A stretch of 64,000 bases of DNA from Endoconidiophora laricicola. Lineage: Eukaryota > Ascomycota > Sordariomycetes > Microascales > Ceratocystidaceae. The notes under the pieces were generated by a model, which searched no databases, was not told the DNA's origin, and saw only the letters and a list, made by a program, of their open reading frames with translations. Where the stretch lies: NCBI GenBank assembly GCA_001640655.1, contig LXGT01000024.1:62001-126000 (forward strand). Reading direction: 5' to 3'. Both the position numbers and the translations under genes were made by a program. The number at the start of each line of letters is the position of its first letter. Within the stretch, counting starts at the first letter, position 1. This document shows, piece after piece, positions 1 through 12,659 of this stretch.

Positions 1-970
1 ACTCGTGTAAACAGAATCGAGGATCTAAAAGTGTAGTCGGTGGGTGTTCGTTGACGGTGGTGAGGGGCCTGCTCTGCGCAAAATCGATCAGGTTGAAAGG
101 CGATGTTGATGTCGGTAGGAATCAGCGACCCTCTAATATTTAGAAAACGAACGGAAACCCCAAAGGAAAAAGATCAGAGTCTTACTATCTCAATTGACAT
201 GTAAAAAAACCGGCGCAAATGATGATGCAATAACTTGAGGTCTCGCCATCCTCCAATGACAATTAGCTATATTGTGAACAACCGGCGATAGAGACTCCAA
301 ATTTTTTGGCCTCACACAAACATGACTAAGCCACGTACCCTAGACTCATCTAGGGTATGAGATCACAAAATCCTAGTTATAAACATCGAAAAGTGGGACA
401 GGCAAAAGGCAGCGATTGATTGGCCAACCGTTGATCTTGAATTAAGCGCCGGGCGTGACCACTAACATCGTCTAAAATACAGGCCAGATCCGAAATTCAA
501 GTTACAATCTCTTGTGGAAATGGAGGATACATGAAAAGAGTGATTCGAGAGGAGGAAGGGGACAGGGAAGATATAGATAGATGGACGGGGAATTTCTGAT
601 ACTTTATTTCCTGGGTGTTTCTCTTGATAGTTTCTTTGTCGTTCTCATCTTCTTCCTCTTTCTTTACTACCAGATATATAAAGATTGTTGTCCAGGCGGC
701 CTTTTTAGCATCTACTTACCGTTATCTTACATATACATGCAGACGACTCGCTTGTCGTACTACACTTACCCTCCTTCCCAGCTTTAGTGGCTACAGAAGA
801 GTTAGCTACACGGGATCCAGAGCTTCCCATTCGCTTGCCCTTGGCCATAAAGACTAGCAAGAAAAAATCGCAAGGCCCAAAAAGATCATCAGGCTGCACC
901 TAATTTATACATCTTTGTGTACTTCGCGCCGTCCTAACGAACAGTAATATCTATTCCTATCTTTACCATC
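1..970. other. Intergenic sequence and probable promoter/leader of the first gene
   Basis: AT-rich sequence with no open frame that looks coding; the short frames here have no recognisable content. The last 250 bases before the ATG at 971 are richer in pyrimidines on the plus strand, as expected for a fungal promoter and 5' leader. No tRNA or repeat was seen. Confidence 0.5.
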
Positions 971-2620
971 ATGGCTGCCAACCTGGGCGAAGAGAACGTG
1001 GCGACGTTGTAAGTAGCATCTCCCGAAATATATGAAACTGTTCATTGCAAAAGTTCGTTTGCCTGTCACCTTCCTGCATGAAGAGATGTTTGGGGGCGGG
1101 CCTCTTTTGTCGGCCTCTAGTGAAGCATCCATTTATGTTTTCTATCCTCATATTGCAGCTTTGTGTGCAGAAATGAATGGACTCAAATCTTCAATAGCTT
1201 TTCAATGTATCAGAAACTATTCGTACTCAAGCTATACTGTATACTGACTTGTAGTACTGAAGATTTGGCGATGTCCATTACTTCTATGGTGATCCAGCAG
1301 CAAAACCTTGTCATCATCGCTTCGACAAGGGCTCGTACGTCTATCTCTTTGAAAATGCAAATGCCCGCCGCGCCCGCATTGAGATTGCCAATAACGTCAG
1401 CACTGACGATCAAGATGCCTTTGATGGCCGTAAGACATGACTGATTCTTTGCCTTATCTTGATAACATCCGTCTTCTAACATTGCCGTAGATTTGGACCA
1501 AACACATGTTAGCTACTCGTATCGCCATAGCTGCATGGTTACTCTGACTGTTAGTGATGCAGTAAATAATCAAGAGTGGCACCTTCCAACGTTCGACCTA
1601 CGCAACGAGAATAAATATCACTATAAGCTGCACACTTTGGATATATACTTCTGGTCACAGAACGACGCCCTACAATTTCTCAATAACATCCGTCGCATCC
1701 TACCTACTTCTCAGATCGATGTCCAAGATGAGCCAGGCACATCTTCTGTGGCCTTGAGTCCTATCGTGCAGCAGCTGGAGAACACCGTTATCTCGGATCC
1801 TGTCTATAATGCCCCATCTGTGATTCCAGGCCCGCCTCCCAGAGCGCCACCTGGTTCCGTATCTGTCAGTGCCCCTTCAATCATGGCGGGCTCTCCCGCA
1901 TCATCGTTTGCACCAGCCGCTTCACAGCTACCTTTTGTTCCTATGGCGTATAACCCGGCTGCCCCTGCGGCACCGGAACATCACCAAGTGCGCGAGAAAA
2001 CGCCTCCTCCGGAGGAAGATGAACACGTCCAGGGACAAATTGCCAACCCTTTAGCGGCAGCCATGGCCGTTGATTACCAGCAGAGTCCATTCACTCCCGG
2101 CTTCCGGCTCCCTGTTGGTCATCCGGCTGCTAATGGACTAGCAAGTCCTAGATTCCTAGCTACGGGTGCGACTAGCTTTGCTCCTCCGCCTTTGCAGCCT
2201 ACTATTGCTAGGGCCGCTACGATGCCAGCCAGTCCCTATATATCCATTCCCCCACCACCGCTACCAACTACTATGCCGCAGATTGTTGGTAGCCAACAGC
2301 AAGCACAGGCAGGCTATAACCCAGCTACTGCTGCCACGACCCCTCGGAACATCTATGGGTTTAGTAGTGAGCCACAGGCGAACCCCGCCTACAAGATTGA
2401 GACTCCACACGTATCTACCCCGGCACCACTAGCCTCACCACCGTTGTCAGCTGATTATTCTATTCATCATCAAGTATACCAGCCTCAAGTTGCCTCGCCC
2501 AAGCCTGCGCCCCAGCCCAAAACGCCTAGCCAACCAGGGAGCAAGTTGGAAGAAAGAACAGCTCGTTTGGAGAAAGGAGTTTCCGGAATGCTACGAAAGT
2601 TTGAAAAGAAGTTTGGGTAA
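971..2620 (+). CDS. Conserved fungal protein of unknown function, proline-rich with C-terminal coiled coil
   Basis: My model has four exons: 971-1008, 1159-1206, 1263-1429 and 1491-2620, giving about 460 residues. The start is the ATG at 971 (MAANLGEENVAT). The N-terminal part contains the segment YFYGDPAAKP followed by HHRFDKGSYVYLFEN, then EWHLPTFDLRNENKYHYK and HTLDIYFW. It is followed by about 220 residues rich in Pro, Ala, Ser and Gln. The extreme C-terminus (KLEERTARLEKGVSGMLRKF and beyond) is a short basic coiled coil. I recall proteins of this layout from Pezizomycotina annotated only as hypothetical, so no function is proposed. The folded N-terminus with a disordered tail and helical end would fit an adaptor, which is inference. 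The third intron (GTAAGA to CCGTAG) is clear. The second (1207-1262) is the weakest call: it is needed to enter the YFYGDPAAKP frame but uses a GAAG acceptor. The first acceptor could be at 1158 or 1170 without changing frame. Confidence 0.75.
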
Positions 2621-5265
2621 AAGAGAAGGAATCGCTGATGAGACTTGACAACCAATCGATGATTCAATATGGAATAGCTAAGGTGTAGATAAATGTAGCG
2701 ATACTCGGGTAGTAGTAGTTGTTAGTAGCAGTAGGGTAGTACATCTGAATTGATACCGAAGAGATATTTTCTAGAAGAAACAATATTACTGTATTTTGTA
2801 ACTTGAACTATAACCCCTTCTTTTGCTTCACCGCTAAGGTGCGGGGATATATTGAGCGCAAACGATATACTAGTACCAGTAGTAGTACACTGTCAGCAAT
2901 ACGTTATTGAGGTTTGACCTACTCAGCCTTTGTTATTGGCTGCCATGTGTTGCGGCGCAGTTTAGAATTCGAGATATAGCGTTGATTGGACACTAAGATA
3001 AGTTTAGAGCTTTTTTTTACGCAGATCTGAGCAAAGTAAAGAATAATGTCTCGTTAGTAAGTCTGCCTACCCTGAATGAAGCAACTAGTAAAAAGAATAC
3101 GAAAGAATATAAAAAAAAAGCAAATTTAGCAAAACATGAATAAGGTTTCAGGACTGTCAGGTTGTAATCATACTAATAATTGTGAGTAAGGGACATTAGA
3201 ATATGCTAGAAGGCACTTAAACTTGAAGATCAGTCCTTTCTTGAAGACTAGTACGTATTCAAAAAATCTAGTGGAATCTGCTACGCATCTTTAGCAGATT
3301 TAAAGACAATCTACAAGCCTTATTTTTTTAGACCAAGTCAGGAAAAAAAGAAGATAGCACATATAAGAAGTCCACCAAGTGTTTCTTCGTAGTTTTAGAA
3401 ACTAAAAAAAGTCGAAAAAAGTCAACCAATTGGGTAAATCTACATACAACCTCAGACGGCTGCCTAGACTCGTATATGTATGTCGCTGTACACACAAAAG
3501 CCCATGGCGGTGAAGCGTTGCTGCAGGTAACATCTTATGTAGCACGTGCTGCATAACGTAATTGCAAAAAAGTCATCACGATTACGGGAAAGGGGAAAGA
3601 AAGAGAATAAGAAAGAAGAGGATGAAAGGAAAGGTAGGTGTATGATGATATGCCTAATATTGCTGCTTATTTGCACTGCCAATGCATCCGTCTTACATAA
3701 AGATGAGTAGAGCACAAGCTTGTTGGTGCCATTGATTGGCTGACCACCAGCCATTGATACAATAGAAGTACGACGTGGTAGTTACTCTAACAACAATGGA
3801 ATGTTGTTTATGGCGAATAAGCAGTCAAGTTGATTGATGAGCCCGGCGTTCCATGGATCAAATGACAGCAGCACTCAATCATTAGTCAAACAATTAGCCA
3901 GCTGGCAAGGTAAAGCCAGCCCCAGGGTTTATGTCGTTAAGGGTGTGATATGACTCCTCTTGCACCGAAGCAATAATGTTCCCTTTTAGGATATTCATAA
4001 GGTAGTGCCAATTATTCCCCCCCCCCCTGGCACTTGCTAGTTATTTCTTGTTTAAGCTTACTATGTAGTTTGATTTTTTTTTAACATTAATCTTATCAAG
4101 TTCCTGGAACTATGAAGATATTATGTATATATTTCCAATCATCAAGACGGGACAGTTGGGCGTACTTTCTTCCTATCCATAGTCGTCCTCTTTCTGCCTT
4201 TGACAGTACTAGTTGTTGTGCTGCATACTACTATGCAGCAAGGTCAAATGATTGACTACAAGGGGGGAAAGAACTATTATCACTTGCTTGCAGGAGGGTA
4301 TGGCAGGCTATCTGCTCTCCTCTTTTCTCGTATCTGTTCCCCCCTTGACTATACTTGTTTCCCTGTATCATTTCCTGGTAGTATGGTCCATTGTGTATGT
4401 AGTGCAACTGAATATTCGCTGTAGACCGCGAAAAGATGAAAAGTCCTGTTCCCAGAAAAATGGGTTTCCTCGGGAGTTCCATCTGTCTATGAAGGGCCCA
4501 ACCTCACGAACGTATGCTATATCTGTGACTTACACGTTTTGCACGTTTGCCCTCTAGCGTGCACAACTGATGCCTGGGCAGAAGTCGGCTTTAACCGCCT
4601 GGCTCGACTGATATGGCTACGGTCCGAGCATTATCTTTCATCCCAAATCAGCCAACAGCAGTGTCGCTACGCTTTCGCGATTAAAGTCGATTCAGTCTGG
4701 CCCGTGCATTGTGGTCGACCTTATTTTCCAGGATTAGTAATTCTCCTAGCAGTGGATTTACATAAGTATAGTCGTTAGACGACTCGTTGTGGGTCTACTA
4801 CCGAAAGCCCTTACCCCAACTAGCACTAAGCACCAAGTAGTTACAGCCTTCTGCCGCCGTACTAGACCAGGGACACGAGCCCTAGCCTATTACAGGTCAG
4901 CCCGGCTCACGAAGCGATACCCTAATAGGGCGAGCAGAGGCCTGGAGGACGCTGGAGCTGAATTCTGGACGCCGCCCTCAGTGATTAGAGTAACAACAAG
5001 AGAGACCTTTGTGTGCGTCCGCATTGAAGACACAGACGTCTGGAGTGTCATTGTGTATTATCACTACGAACAGTGATATGATAGTCTCCGGACCAGCCAT
5101 CTAGCATCCGGGCTTCTGCTGCTATCTTTATGGCCTGTGATCGCCATTCTGTCGACACTCGCTTCCTTGTCTGGGATCAGGGCTTTAAGAGGTCGAACCA
5201 GATATCATCACATCTGTCCCTCATCTTTTCCTTCAGTCTTTCCTCTGTCATTTGCTTCTCGTCCC

Positions 5266-5309
<44 letters not shown>

Positions 5310-6416
5310 GAGACGCGTATCCACTCTAGCTAGCTAGCTACCTGCCAAAAACACTGCAAAAATCCCTCTTTGCTATATGTAGAAGGAGCAAGCCACCTAC
5401 CTACCTACTTGTCGTCCGTCAGTTCATAACAATCGCTAGTTGCTGACTACGCATACAGTTCGGCCAGTTCCCGTATTCTACATTATACCAAAGTTCTCTG
5501 CACCTGCACAGCCGATTGTCCGCCCAGCACCATCGCCTGCCCGTCATTTTCTATCCTTTGCCGCTTTCTCATCTGCCTTACATATCCATCTTCTACATCG
5601 TCCACTGCCGACCAAGTCGTTGCGTTTGTCTTTTAATCAGCTTGCCCTATTGCGTGGAATAAGACGTTAGCACCTTCCTTTCTTCCCCTCCACAGATATC
5701 TACGGGCTGTATTCAGACTCTTCGCCTACCCGTGACGCCACCCAGTTTCTCAACCTCCTTTCGCACTATTCTCGCTCCAGTTTCCCATCTGACCTTCCAA
5801 CTATCGACGACGGCCAGTTGCTGTTCTTTTTGCTGCTGCTGTCTCTACGAGATCGCTAGACGGCCGACGCCCGATCTTATCGCCACTAAAAAAAAAAAAA
5901 AAAACATAATCCTACCTGCATACCAGACGCCTAGACCTCTTTCGCAACTAAGACAGCCAAGTACCTAAGCGGGTCGCCAGCGTTGCAGCTACTAGCATCT
6001 TGCTGACGTTATCTTCGCCATCGTCCTGTCGAAAGCTATCGACTAGCTGCTATCTATTCGCTCTCGCCTCACCTTACCAAGCAAACAGAACAAGGACTTT
6101 TTAGTGCCTACGAAAACGGGACGAAACCAAGCTCTCTCTCGCTGTATAAGATTCGCACACGTTTCTTCTGCTGTTCTACGACAAACACATTCGGGACAAG
6201 ATCTCGTACCAACTTTGCTGTTAAAATATTACCTTGGTCACATACACGCATTCTTGCTCTTTCCCCGGTACTTCCGTAGTCATTCAGCCCGCGACGGCTT
6301 ACTGTGCCACTGATATTGCAGAGCGACTATCTTTTGGGGGTCATCTTTATCATCATTTCTATCCCATAGCAGGCTCTACTACACTCGGCTACTTCGCCGA
6401 TGAATAAAGTGCCGAG
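2621..6416. other. 3.8 kb intergenic region, non-coding as far as I can see
   Basis: No convincing protein gene. The first 1.5 kb is AT-rich with many A and T runs. A C11 run lies at 4017-4027 and a perfect T20/A24 block at 5266-5309. From about 5300 to 6400 the plus strand turns pyrimidine-rich, with CT tracts, ACCT repeats near 5395-5412 and an A-run near 5887. That is the character of a long promoter and 5' leader for the gene starting at 6417. The short frames between 4200 and 6300 have no recognisable protein features. Confidence 0.5.
5266..5309. repeat. T20-A24 homopolymer palindrome
   Basis: Twenty T are followed directly by twenty-four A. The block is a perfect inverted repeat of 20 bp with no spacer, about 1.1 kb upstream of the ATG at 6417. 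Poly(dA:dT) tracts are known to disfavour nucleosomes in fungi; a promoter role here is inference. Exact lengths of such runs are often unreliable in assemblies. Confidence 0.9.
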
Positions 6417-7983
6417 ATGCATCTCCAACGCGCACAACAAACTCGGTCTGGCCTTCTACAAAGGTCAGATGCCGCATCCCTTCAACTCTCAAATCTTGTG
6501 CGCCGCCGGAAAACAGCTGGGACTAATGTTGCCATGATAGTAAGATGTCATCTTCCACACTATATATATTGTCACTTCTCTATAGATCGCTAGCTAACAT
6601 AAGTCATCTCATAGGTAGGATTTGCCGTCGTGGCATTAGCATTGTTCTCGATATCTCTATTCTGCTTCGTGCGTGATCGCCGCTTAAAGGAAGCCAGTAA
6701 AACCAAGTAAGTATTCACTATACACGCTTAACCGACAATCCGAACTAACACCAATGTTCCGCCCCCCCGAAAGATATCAGCAAGCCCCGCTGTCAGACCC
6801 CACAGAATCTAGACGTCCAACAATAACATCTATGTCGTCGACTGGAGGTGGAGGGCCTGTTACAGCTACATTGCAAGTCGTCAATGCTACTGTCGATCGC
6901 ACAACATCTGTCCGCTCCATCGCGACTTTGCCGGCCTACCGCCCTAAGCCTTCTGACAACGAACGTGTTCTCGGTCGGGGAGGTGATCGTGATGGTGTTG
7001 ACGTTGTTCTCGAAATGCCTTCGGAGCAAGACGTCGAGAATATACGCGAAAACGAGATGGAGTCTTTATATCAGATCCGCTTAGCCCGCCGTCTTGAGAT
7101 CCAGGAACGGGAGGAACGCCGACGCCAGCGTCGCGAAGCCCGCCAAAATCACGACCAGGATGCTCTCCGGAGAATTCAGGCTGAGCGGCAGGCTGCTAGC
7201 GAGCGTAATTTAGTTGCTGCGCTTCGCGAGGAGCACGAACGAATCAAGGCGCAGAGAAACAAGACCGTTCCTAGTGTTGCTTATGCAGATGTCGGTATCG
7301 CTAGACACGATGGTACTAGAGTCCGTGGTAACAGCATGGAAAGTGAAAGAGTTGGCTTGCTTGAAGATGCCGCTAGCATTACACAATCCATCCAGACCCC
7401 GCGCCTCCTACGTAATCGCAGCAGTTCTGTCTTGAGTGTTGAGAGCGACTCCGGTGCCCACAACCCTAGACCTCGGTCTAACTCGCATACGTCACAAACT
7501 GGCACTGGAATTGTCTCCAATACTCCCCGGAGCAGCATCACAGTGACTGGCAATCGTCGTACGTCACAGGCTAGTCCTCTCCAACCCGCGCCTCCAGAGT
7601 ACGAAGATATCCCTTTGACTACAACAACCACATACCAATCTACGGCTACTACAAACTCTGTTATACCAACAGAGCCCCCGCCAATATACGACCACACCCG
7701 GTCGCCTACCATAGACACCACACCAGTACCACAGTCTCCGTATATCACTTCACATCAACCGTCTAGCCGAAGCTCACTACCGCCTACTATCAGCCTAATA
7801 CCAGAAGAGGTAGACGAAAGTTCACCTACCTCAGTAGCACTAGATAGACGATTAAGTCTGTCATTCCAATTGCCAAGCCTAAGGCTTTCCGATGTTCCCC
7901 AGATTATGGTAGAGCCATCGGCAACAGATCTACAGCGCCATTCTATTGCGGAAATTCCATCAAGTAGACTTGATAGAAATTGA
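6417..7983 (+). CDS. Single-pass membrane protein with two PPxY motifs (possible Rsp5/Nedd4 adaptor)
   Basis: Three exons: 6417-6539, 6615-6706 and 6774-7983, about 474 residues. The start is the ATG at 6417 (MHLQRAQQTRSG), and the junction phases join cleanly. Exon 2 encodes one membrane span at about residues 42-60 (VGFAVVALALFSISLFCFV) followed by basic RDRR, suggesting the long C-terminal part is cytosolic. Next comes a highly charged helical stretch (about residues 120-190, rich in Arg, Glu and Gln), then SVAYADVGIARHDGTRVRG, then a Ser/Thr/Pro-rich tail. The tail holds PPEY (345-348) and PPIY (374-377), both fitting PPxY, the ligand of WW domains in Rsp5/Nedd4 ubiquitin ligases. Membrane proteins with PPxY motifs, such as yeast Bsd2 and Tre1, recruit Rsp5; the role here is inference from motif and topology. 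The second intron uses an AAAG acceptor just past a C7 run, so that junction is less certain. Confidence 0.78.
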
Positions 7984-10900
7984 CCATGATAAGCGTCCGT
8001 TACATTCAGTATAAGTTTATCTAGTTTATGGTACTGTATAGCGCAAACACATAAATGGTACCGGTACGCTTCCGTGCCATATCCGACCCTTTCGATATAC
8101 GCTTACAGCCTTCAAACAGAACAAAAGTTCTGATGATAGATGCATCTTTTATATCGAGTACGGAAATATCTATCCCCTATATTGTAATATATGTTCTATT
8201 TTCTGGCTTACATATCTACTTACTAATATGTATAGCGGGGCTGATATTCTTCTTGCACCTTTCCGGACTATTTTTGGGTTCTTTGTTTTGGGTTTCTATT
8301 TGTTTCTTGCGACAACTATATGCATACTATTTCATGGAGGGACATTCATGTGGAGTTTTCGGGTTTAAGAGCATATATGATGGTGTCAATAGCGTTTTCT
8401 TTCTCCATCTCATTAGTTAATACCTTACTTAACTGTTATTCATTACTTTACACTGATATGATGACCACATTTGTCCATTTCTGATACTGTATCACGTGTC
8501 TGTGCCTGGCCATCCTTTTTTGGTCAAGCGATGACATGTGCCCGTAAGTTTACTGACTTTCTGATCTATGTAGTCAAAGAGCGAGATCGTGTTTTTTTGG
8601 ACCACCACTTGACGTGTCATAGCCCATGAACACTCTCGTAATGTTCTTCAGTTATTTTGACTTCTAGGTTGCATAATAAGCAGTTGGAGTTATGAAGGTC
8701 CAGATTTGCAAATTCGTAAGAACAATGAACTATATAATGGTATGATTTGTTCCGTAATTTTGGGGGTTACATTGAATACGCACAAACCTATGATATAATC
8801 CCCAAAGCTAGTTGTCTCTATCTCAAGACCGACATTTTATCGCTACACTATTCGTCAATTAACCTAAGTACTCGATACAGTATCTAATTCCCCGGCTCGA
8901 TATTTTTTTCCATTTAAGACAACAATCAGCTCGTGCTCTATATGGTCAACGGATCTCCTACAATTATATGTACTGAGAGAAACTGTGAAGCAAAAGCGAA
9001 GCTAGCAATCTAAAATAGATAAATAAAACTTGGAAGGCCAGAATCAACTGCCGTGTCTTGACACCGAGAGTTTCTCAAAATGTAGGAACTCCCAGCTTCG
9101 ATTAATTACTACTACTAACTATAAATAAGAGACACTAGGATAGTGAGCAGAGAAGTAATTTCGAAGGAATAGTTCGCCTCTTCTTCCTAGCCAAGCCCGG
9201 TCGAATTTCGAGAATCACTATAAGAAAAGGGGTTCACTTGTCACGGCAGATGCATTATGCTGTTGACCAAAGCACAGAGCCTCACATGGCCATGCAGACA
9301 TCATCTGTCAACATAATTGACGACAGTTTATAGCGTGCTCTCTCCGTTCTTATATGTATAGATCTATATTCTATCTGAAATCCGTAGACGAGCTACCCCC
9401 TATACTTGGATAGGGTTTCTCAAAGTCATAGTCAAGTGTACATTATCGATCATACATTACACAAAAACGGAGCCATGTCTCACGGGCCATGGTATCATGA
9501 CTGGCTAGCTTTTTCGGAAAACCCTACTATCGGCGTCTACGAGATCCTAGTCAAAGTGTATATAATATTATGGAATATAGACATGAAACGCACGGTATCA
9601 ACGCAACGATCTACAATAACTATCTTCCGAAGTTGACGGTCCTGATGTTAGATAGGCTCTGATTACCCATATGTATAGATACTGACGTGGCTGCGCATAT
9701 ATTTCTCTTGTAATCGGTATAGCCTGGCCAATATTACTGGTGACAAAGTAGCAGCTGAACACAGTTTAGATTTGTCAGTGCGAACTCAAAAGCGGCACTT
9801 TACTACGGGAAAACAAGATGTCTACGGCAGTACAAAGACTGGCCAACTTTACGAATTTGGCGGACAGTGAAGCCCTACGTAGTGTGTATTATCTTGCTGG
9901 TAGTAATAGTCAGTATGTATCAAGACAACCACATAGAACACCGAGAGATGGAAATATATGCAGATCATGAATATAAAAAGAGAGCCGAATTTTATTTTAT
10001 CTTTCATATTCCATATAAACGCTACTACACTTTGTCTGAATTCCTTCACTAAAAAAGGTTGGCAACAAAGTACATACATCACTAACTGTGAATATGACCG
10101 CTAACTAATATGTGTGTGCTTAGGTGCTGATGCCGGAAGACCGTGTGTATAAATATTATGTAAACTGTTACTTTGAAACGGGAAACCCTAGCGATCGGTC
10201 CTCGAAAGATAGGCTAGGAAAGAACTACAGTTTTGGAAAGTTGTCTGTAGATTTTCAGATGATTGTCAACGAAATAGTTAGAGTTAGCACCATGCTATAG
10301 TTAAAGAGTATGCAGCCAGTCACTACTAGTGACTATAATGATTGTTACTAGATAGCCAAGATATAGTTATAGCAGGGTCATATGGCGAAAGGAGAATTCT
10401 AAGAATATGGACAAATCATGATATTATATCTGACATCACACTCTTGCAATCATTTTAGTGTTCTAGGCGTTCTTAACCTGACAGTTTCTTGCTCGCATTT
10501 AGTTTCCATTAGAAAAAAATATCAAGCAGCTCTGATATAATAAAAAACAAATACAGAATAAGACGTTAAGTTGAAATACGTGAAAAAGAAAAGATGCCCG
10601 AGGCTAGAAGCAAAGTTTTCTACCTTCTCTACCTTTGGAATAGTGTCAGCAATTCTGAAGGAACTGACTAACGTGTTGTAAGACGTATGATAAAAAAGAA
10701 AATGACATTATTATTGGTCTGTAGCTAGCTTAGTCTAAATGAGATTTTAGTAATATGCCAGCAGATACATATCCCTAGATAAAGATTCGGGAAGCCTTCC
10801 GGCAATTCGTAGACCGCTGACCATGAGTAATTCTGAGCAGTCTTTACCCCCTTCTTATCTTCGTAGTCTATTAGCTAACTTGCAGAAGTTGTTCTTTTGC

Positions 10901-12659
10901 AGGCTATCATTGAAATACTATGCATCGGGACGGCGGCTCAACGATAAGTCGACAACTTGAGCCTCAATGACCACATGCACGCCGGTCTTAGTAGCCATAG
11001 AGGCCGTAATGGTAGTGCCTATCTATCTATCTCTAATACCACAACATAATTATCATGAACAGTCACAGTAAACTGGAGAAAGCGTGTCGACGTGTCTTCA
11101 GTCCTGCATTGTGCATCCATTCTCATATGAGGCAATGAACAATGATAACACCTTCTCAGCGATGTAAGCAAAAGCTGTAGCCCCATCGGAGCCGTAATGC
11201 TTTGATAGACTGGTGAATCTCGAGTTTTCTTATCTGATAACTAGTACTATGTTTTTCATAGTTCTAGATACTGAATAAGATTATTGTGATTAAACAAAAA
11301 ACTAGTACTATAGTAGTGACTATCATTTGGAAAGACCGGCAGTTGATGTCGCTCTTCACGAAAATACCGACTATCCCTAGTAAGACAAAGACAAAGACTT
11401 ACACATGAAGCGGGCGAGTTTTCTAGTCTCTTCTGTTCCCGCGAGTGAATAGCCAAAGCCTAATGGTGTGTGCTAGTTAATCGAGATGCGCTAGACGTTG
11501 TCTTTGAGATCCCAGACTCAACACGGCAATTAAACGCGGCAAATGAGAACGGCAAATGTCGACGTTTTTACCAGGCTAAGCTCTTATTGCCAAGCGCGCA
11601 ACAAGAACCTGGCTTTTGGGCAACTAATATTAAATAGGGCCTAGCAACAACAGAGAGCAAACCTCCCTTTACTTCCCTAGCTAGATGTGCGTTCCGTGCG
11701 GTTCTTTGCATCTGTCACAAGCCCTTTTCTGGCCTTGCTCTGAAAAGGTCTGTGTGAGCATCAATTCCTGGGACGCTAAGGTGTGATGGGATGTCTAGAA
11801 GAAGGCGGCTCAACTATTCTTTCTATTAACTTCCGGCTTCCAGCATAGCAACATTGCGTTTTCTGAGGTTCTGTTGTCAATTTTAGACTAACTGGCGTCA
11901 CCCTGTATCCCCCCTGTTACTTTCTTCTTTCGTGTAGACTAAAACCTCGATATCAGTTCATACTGCTGTTCTCAGGTCTATACCAACCTGTTTTTTGGAT
12001 TTGGTTTTCGGGGTTTTGTTGCGTGTATCTCGATGATTTGAGCATTACCTTGAGTTTGTTACCTTTGGAAGTATTAAGATGGGATCAAGGCGTCAGTTGT
12101 CTTAGTTTATCAAAGCTTTATCAGGTATCCTTATAGTTAAGGTTAAAGAAGCTAAATTGTATCATTGATCATCCTAAGAAAAAGAAACTACCGGTCTTAT
12201 TTTCTTCCGGGTACCCATTCGGGCCATGACCCTTGCGAGCTCTCGACGCTTGTTCGCTCTACGGCTATCTGATCCGGACTTGAGAAGCTCACCTAGACTA
12301 CATATATAGACTGCCCTTGCCCTCGTTTTGTTGGGTTACTTTTCTTATCATTCTTTCTCTATCTCTCAAACTTCATCTTCTATCATATTAACTTATCCTA
12401 TATTGCATATATTCTGTTTCCATAATCTTTGTGTAGAGATCATCTATTTTAGCACACGGCTTTACTCTTTAGTCCCTGTGTATCATAAGCCGTCACCTTT
12501 CACTTATACCCATCTCCAATCGGTGTATTTGGGTCAGTCATATGCTGCCATATACATCTGCTATCCCATACGAAGAACTACTCGACTCAACGTCCCGTAA
12601 TCTTTCCAACATCGAAACCTCTTCAACACCGCACACGTATCTCACTAAGCTCACACACA
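7984..12659. other. 4.7 kb AT-rich intergenic region
   Basis: No convincing gene on either strand. The longest frame (8055-8420, plus) is leucine/phenylalanine-rich and follows directly after the preceding gene, so it is probably 3' untranslated sequence. A short TATC microsatellite is at about 11018-11034. From about 11900 to 12659 the plus strand becomes pyrimidine-rich, consistent with promoter and leader of the MFS gene at 12660. A TATATAG element near 12303 may belong to that promoter. Confidence 0.5.

Noticed and set aside
4200..5337. Series of overlapping 70-100 codon frames as small genes
   Set aside because: No conserved motifs, inconsistent codon use and overlap on several frames; better explained as promoter or leader DNA.
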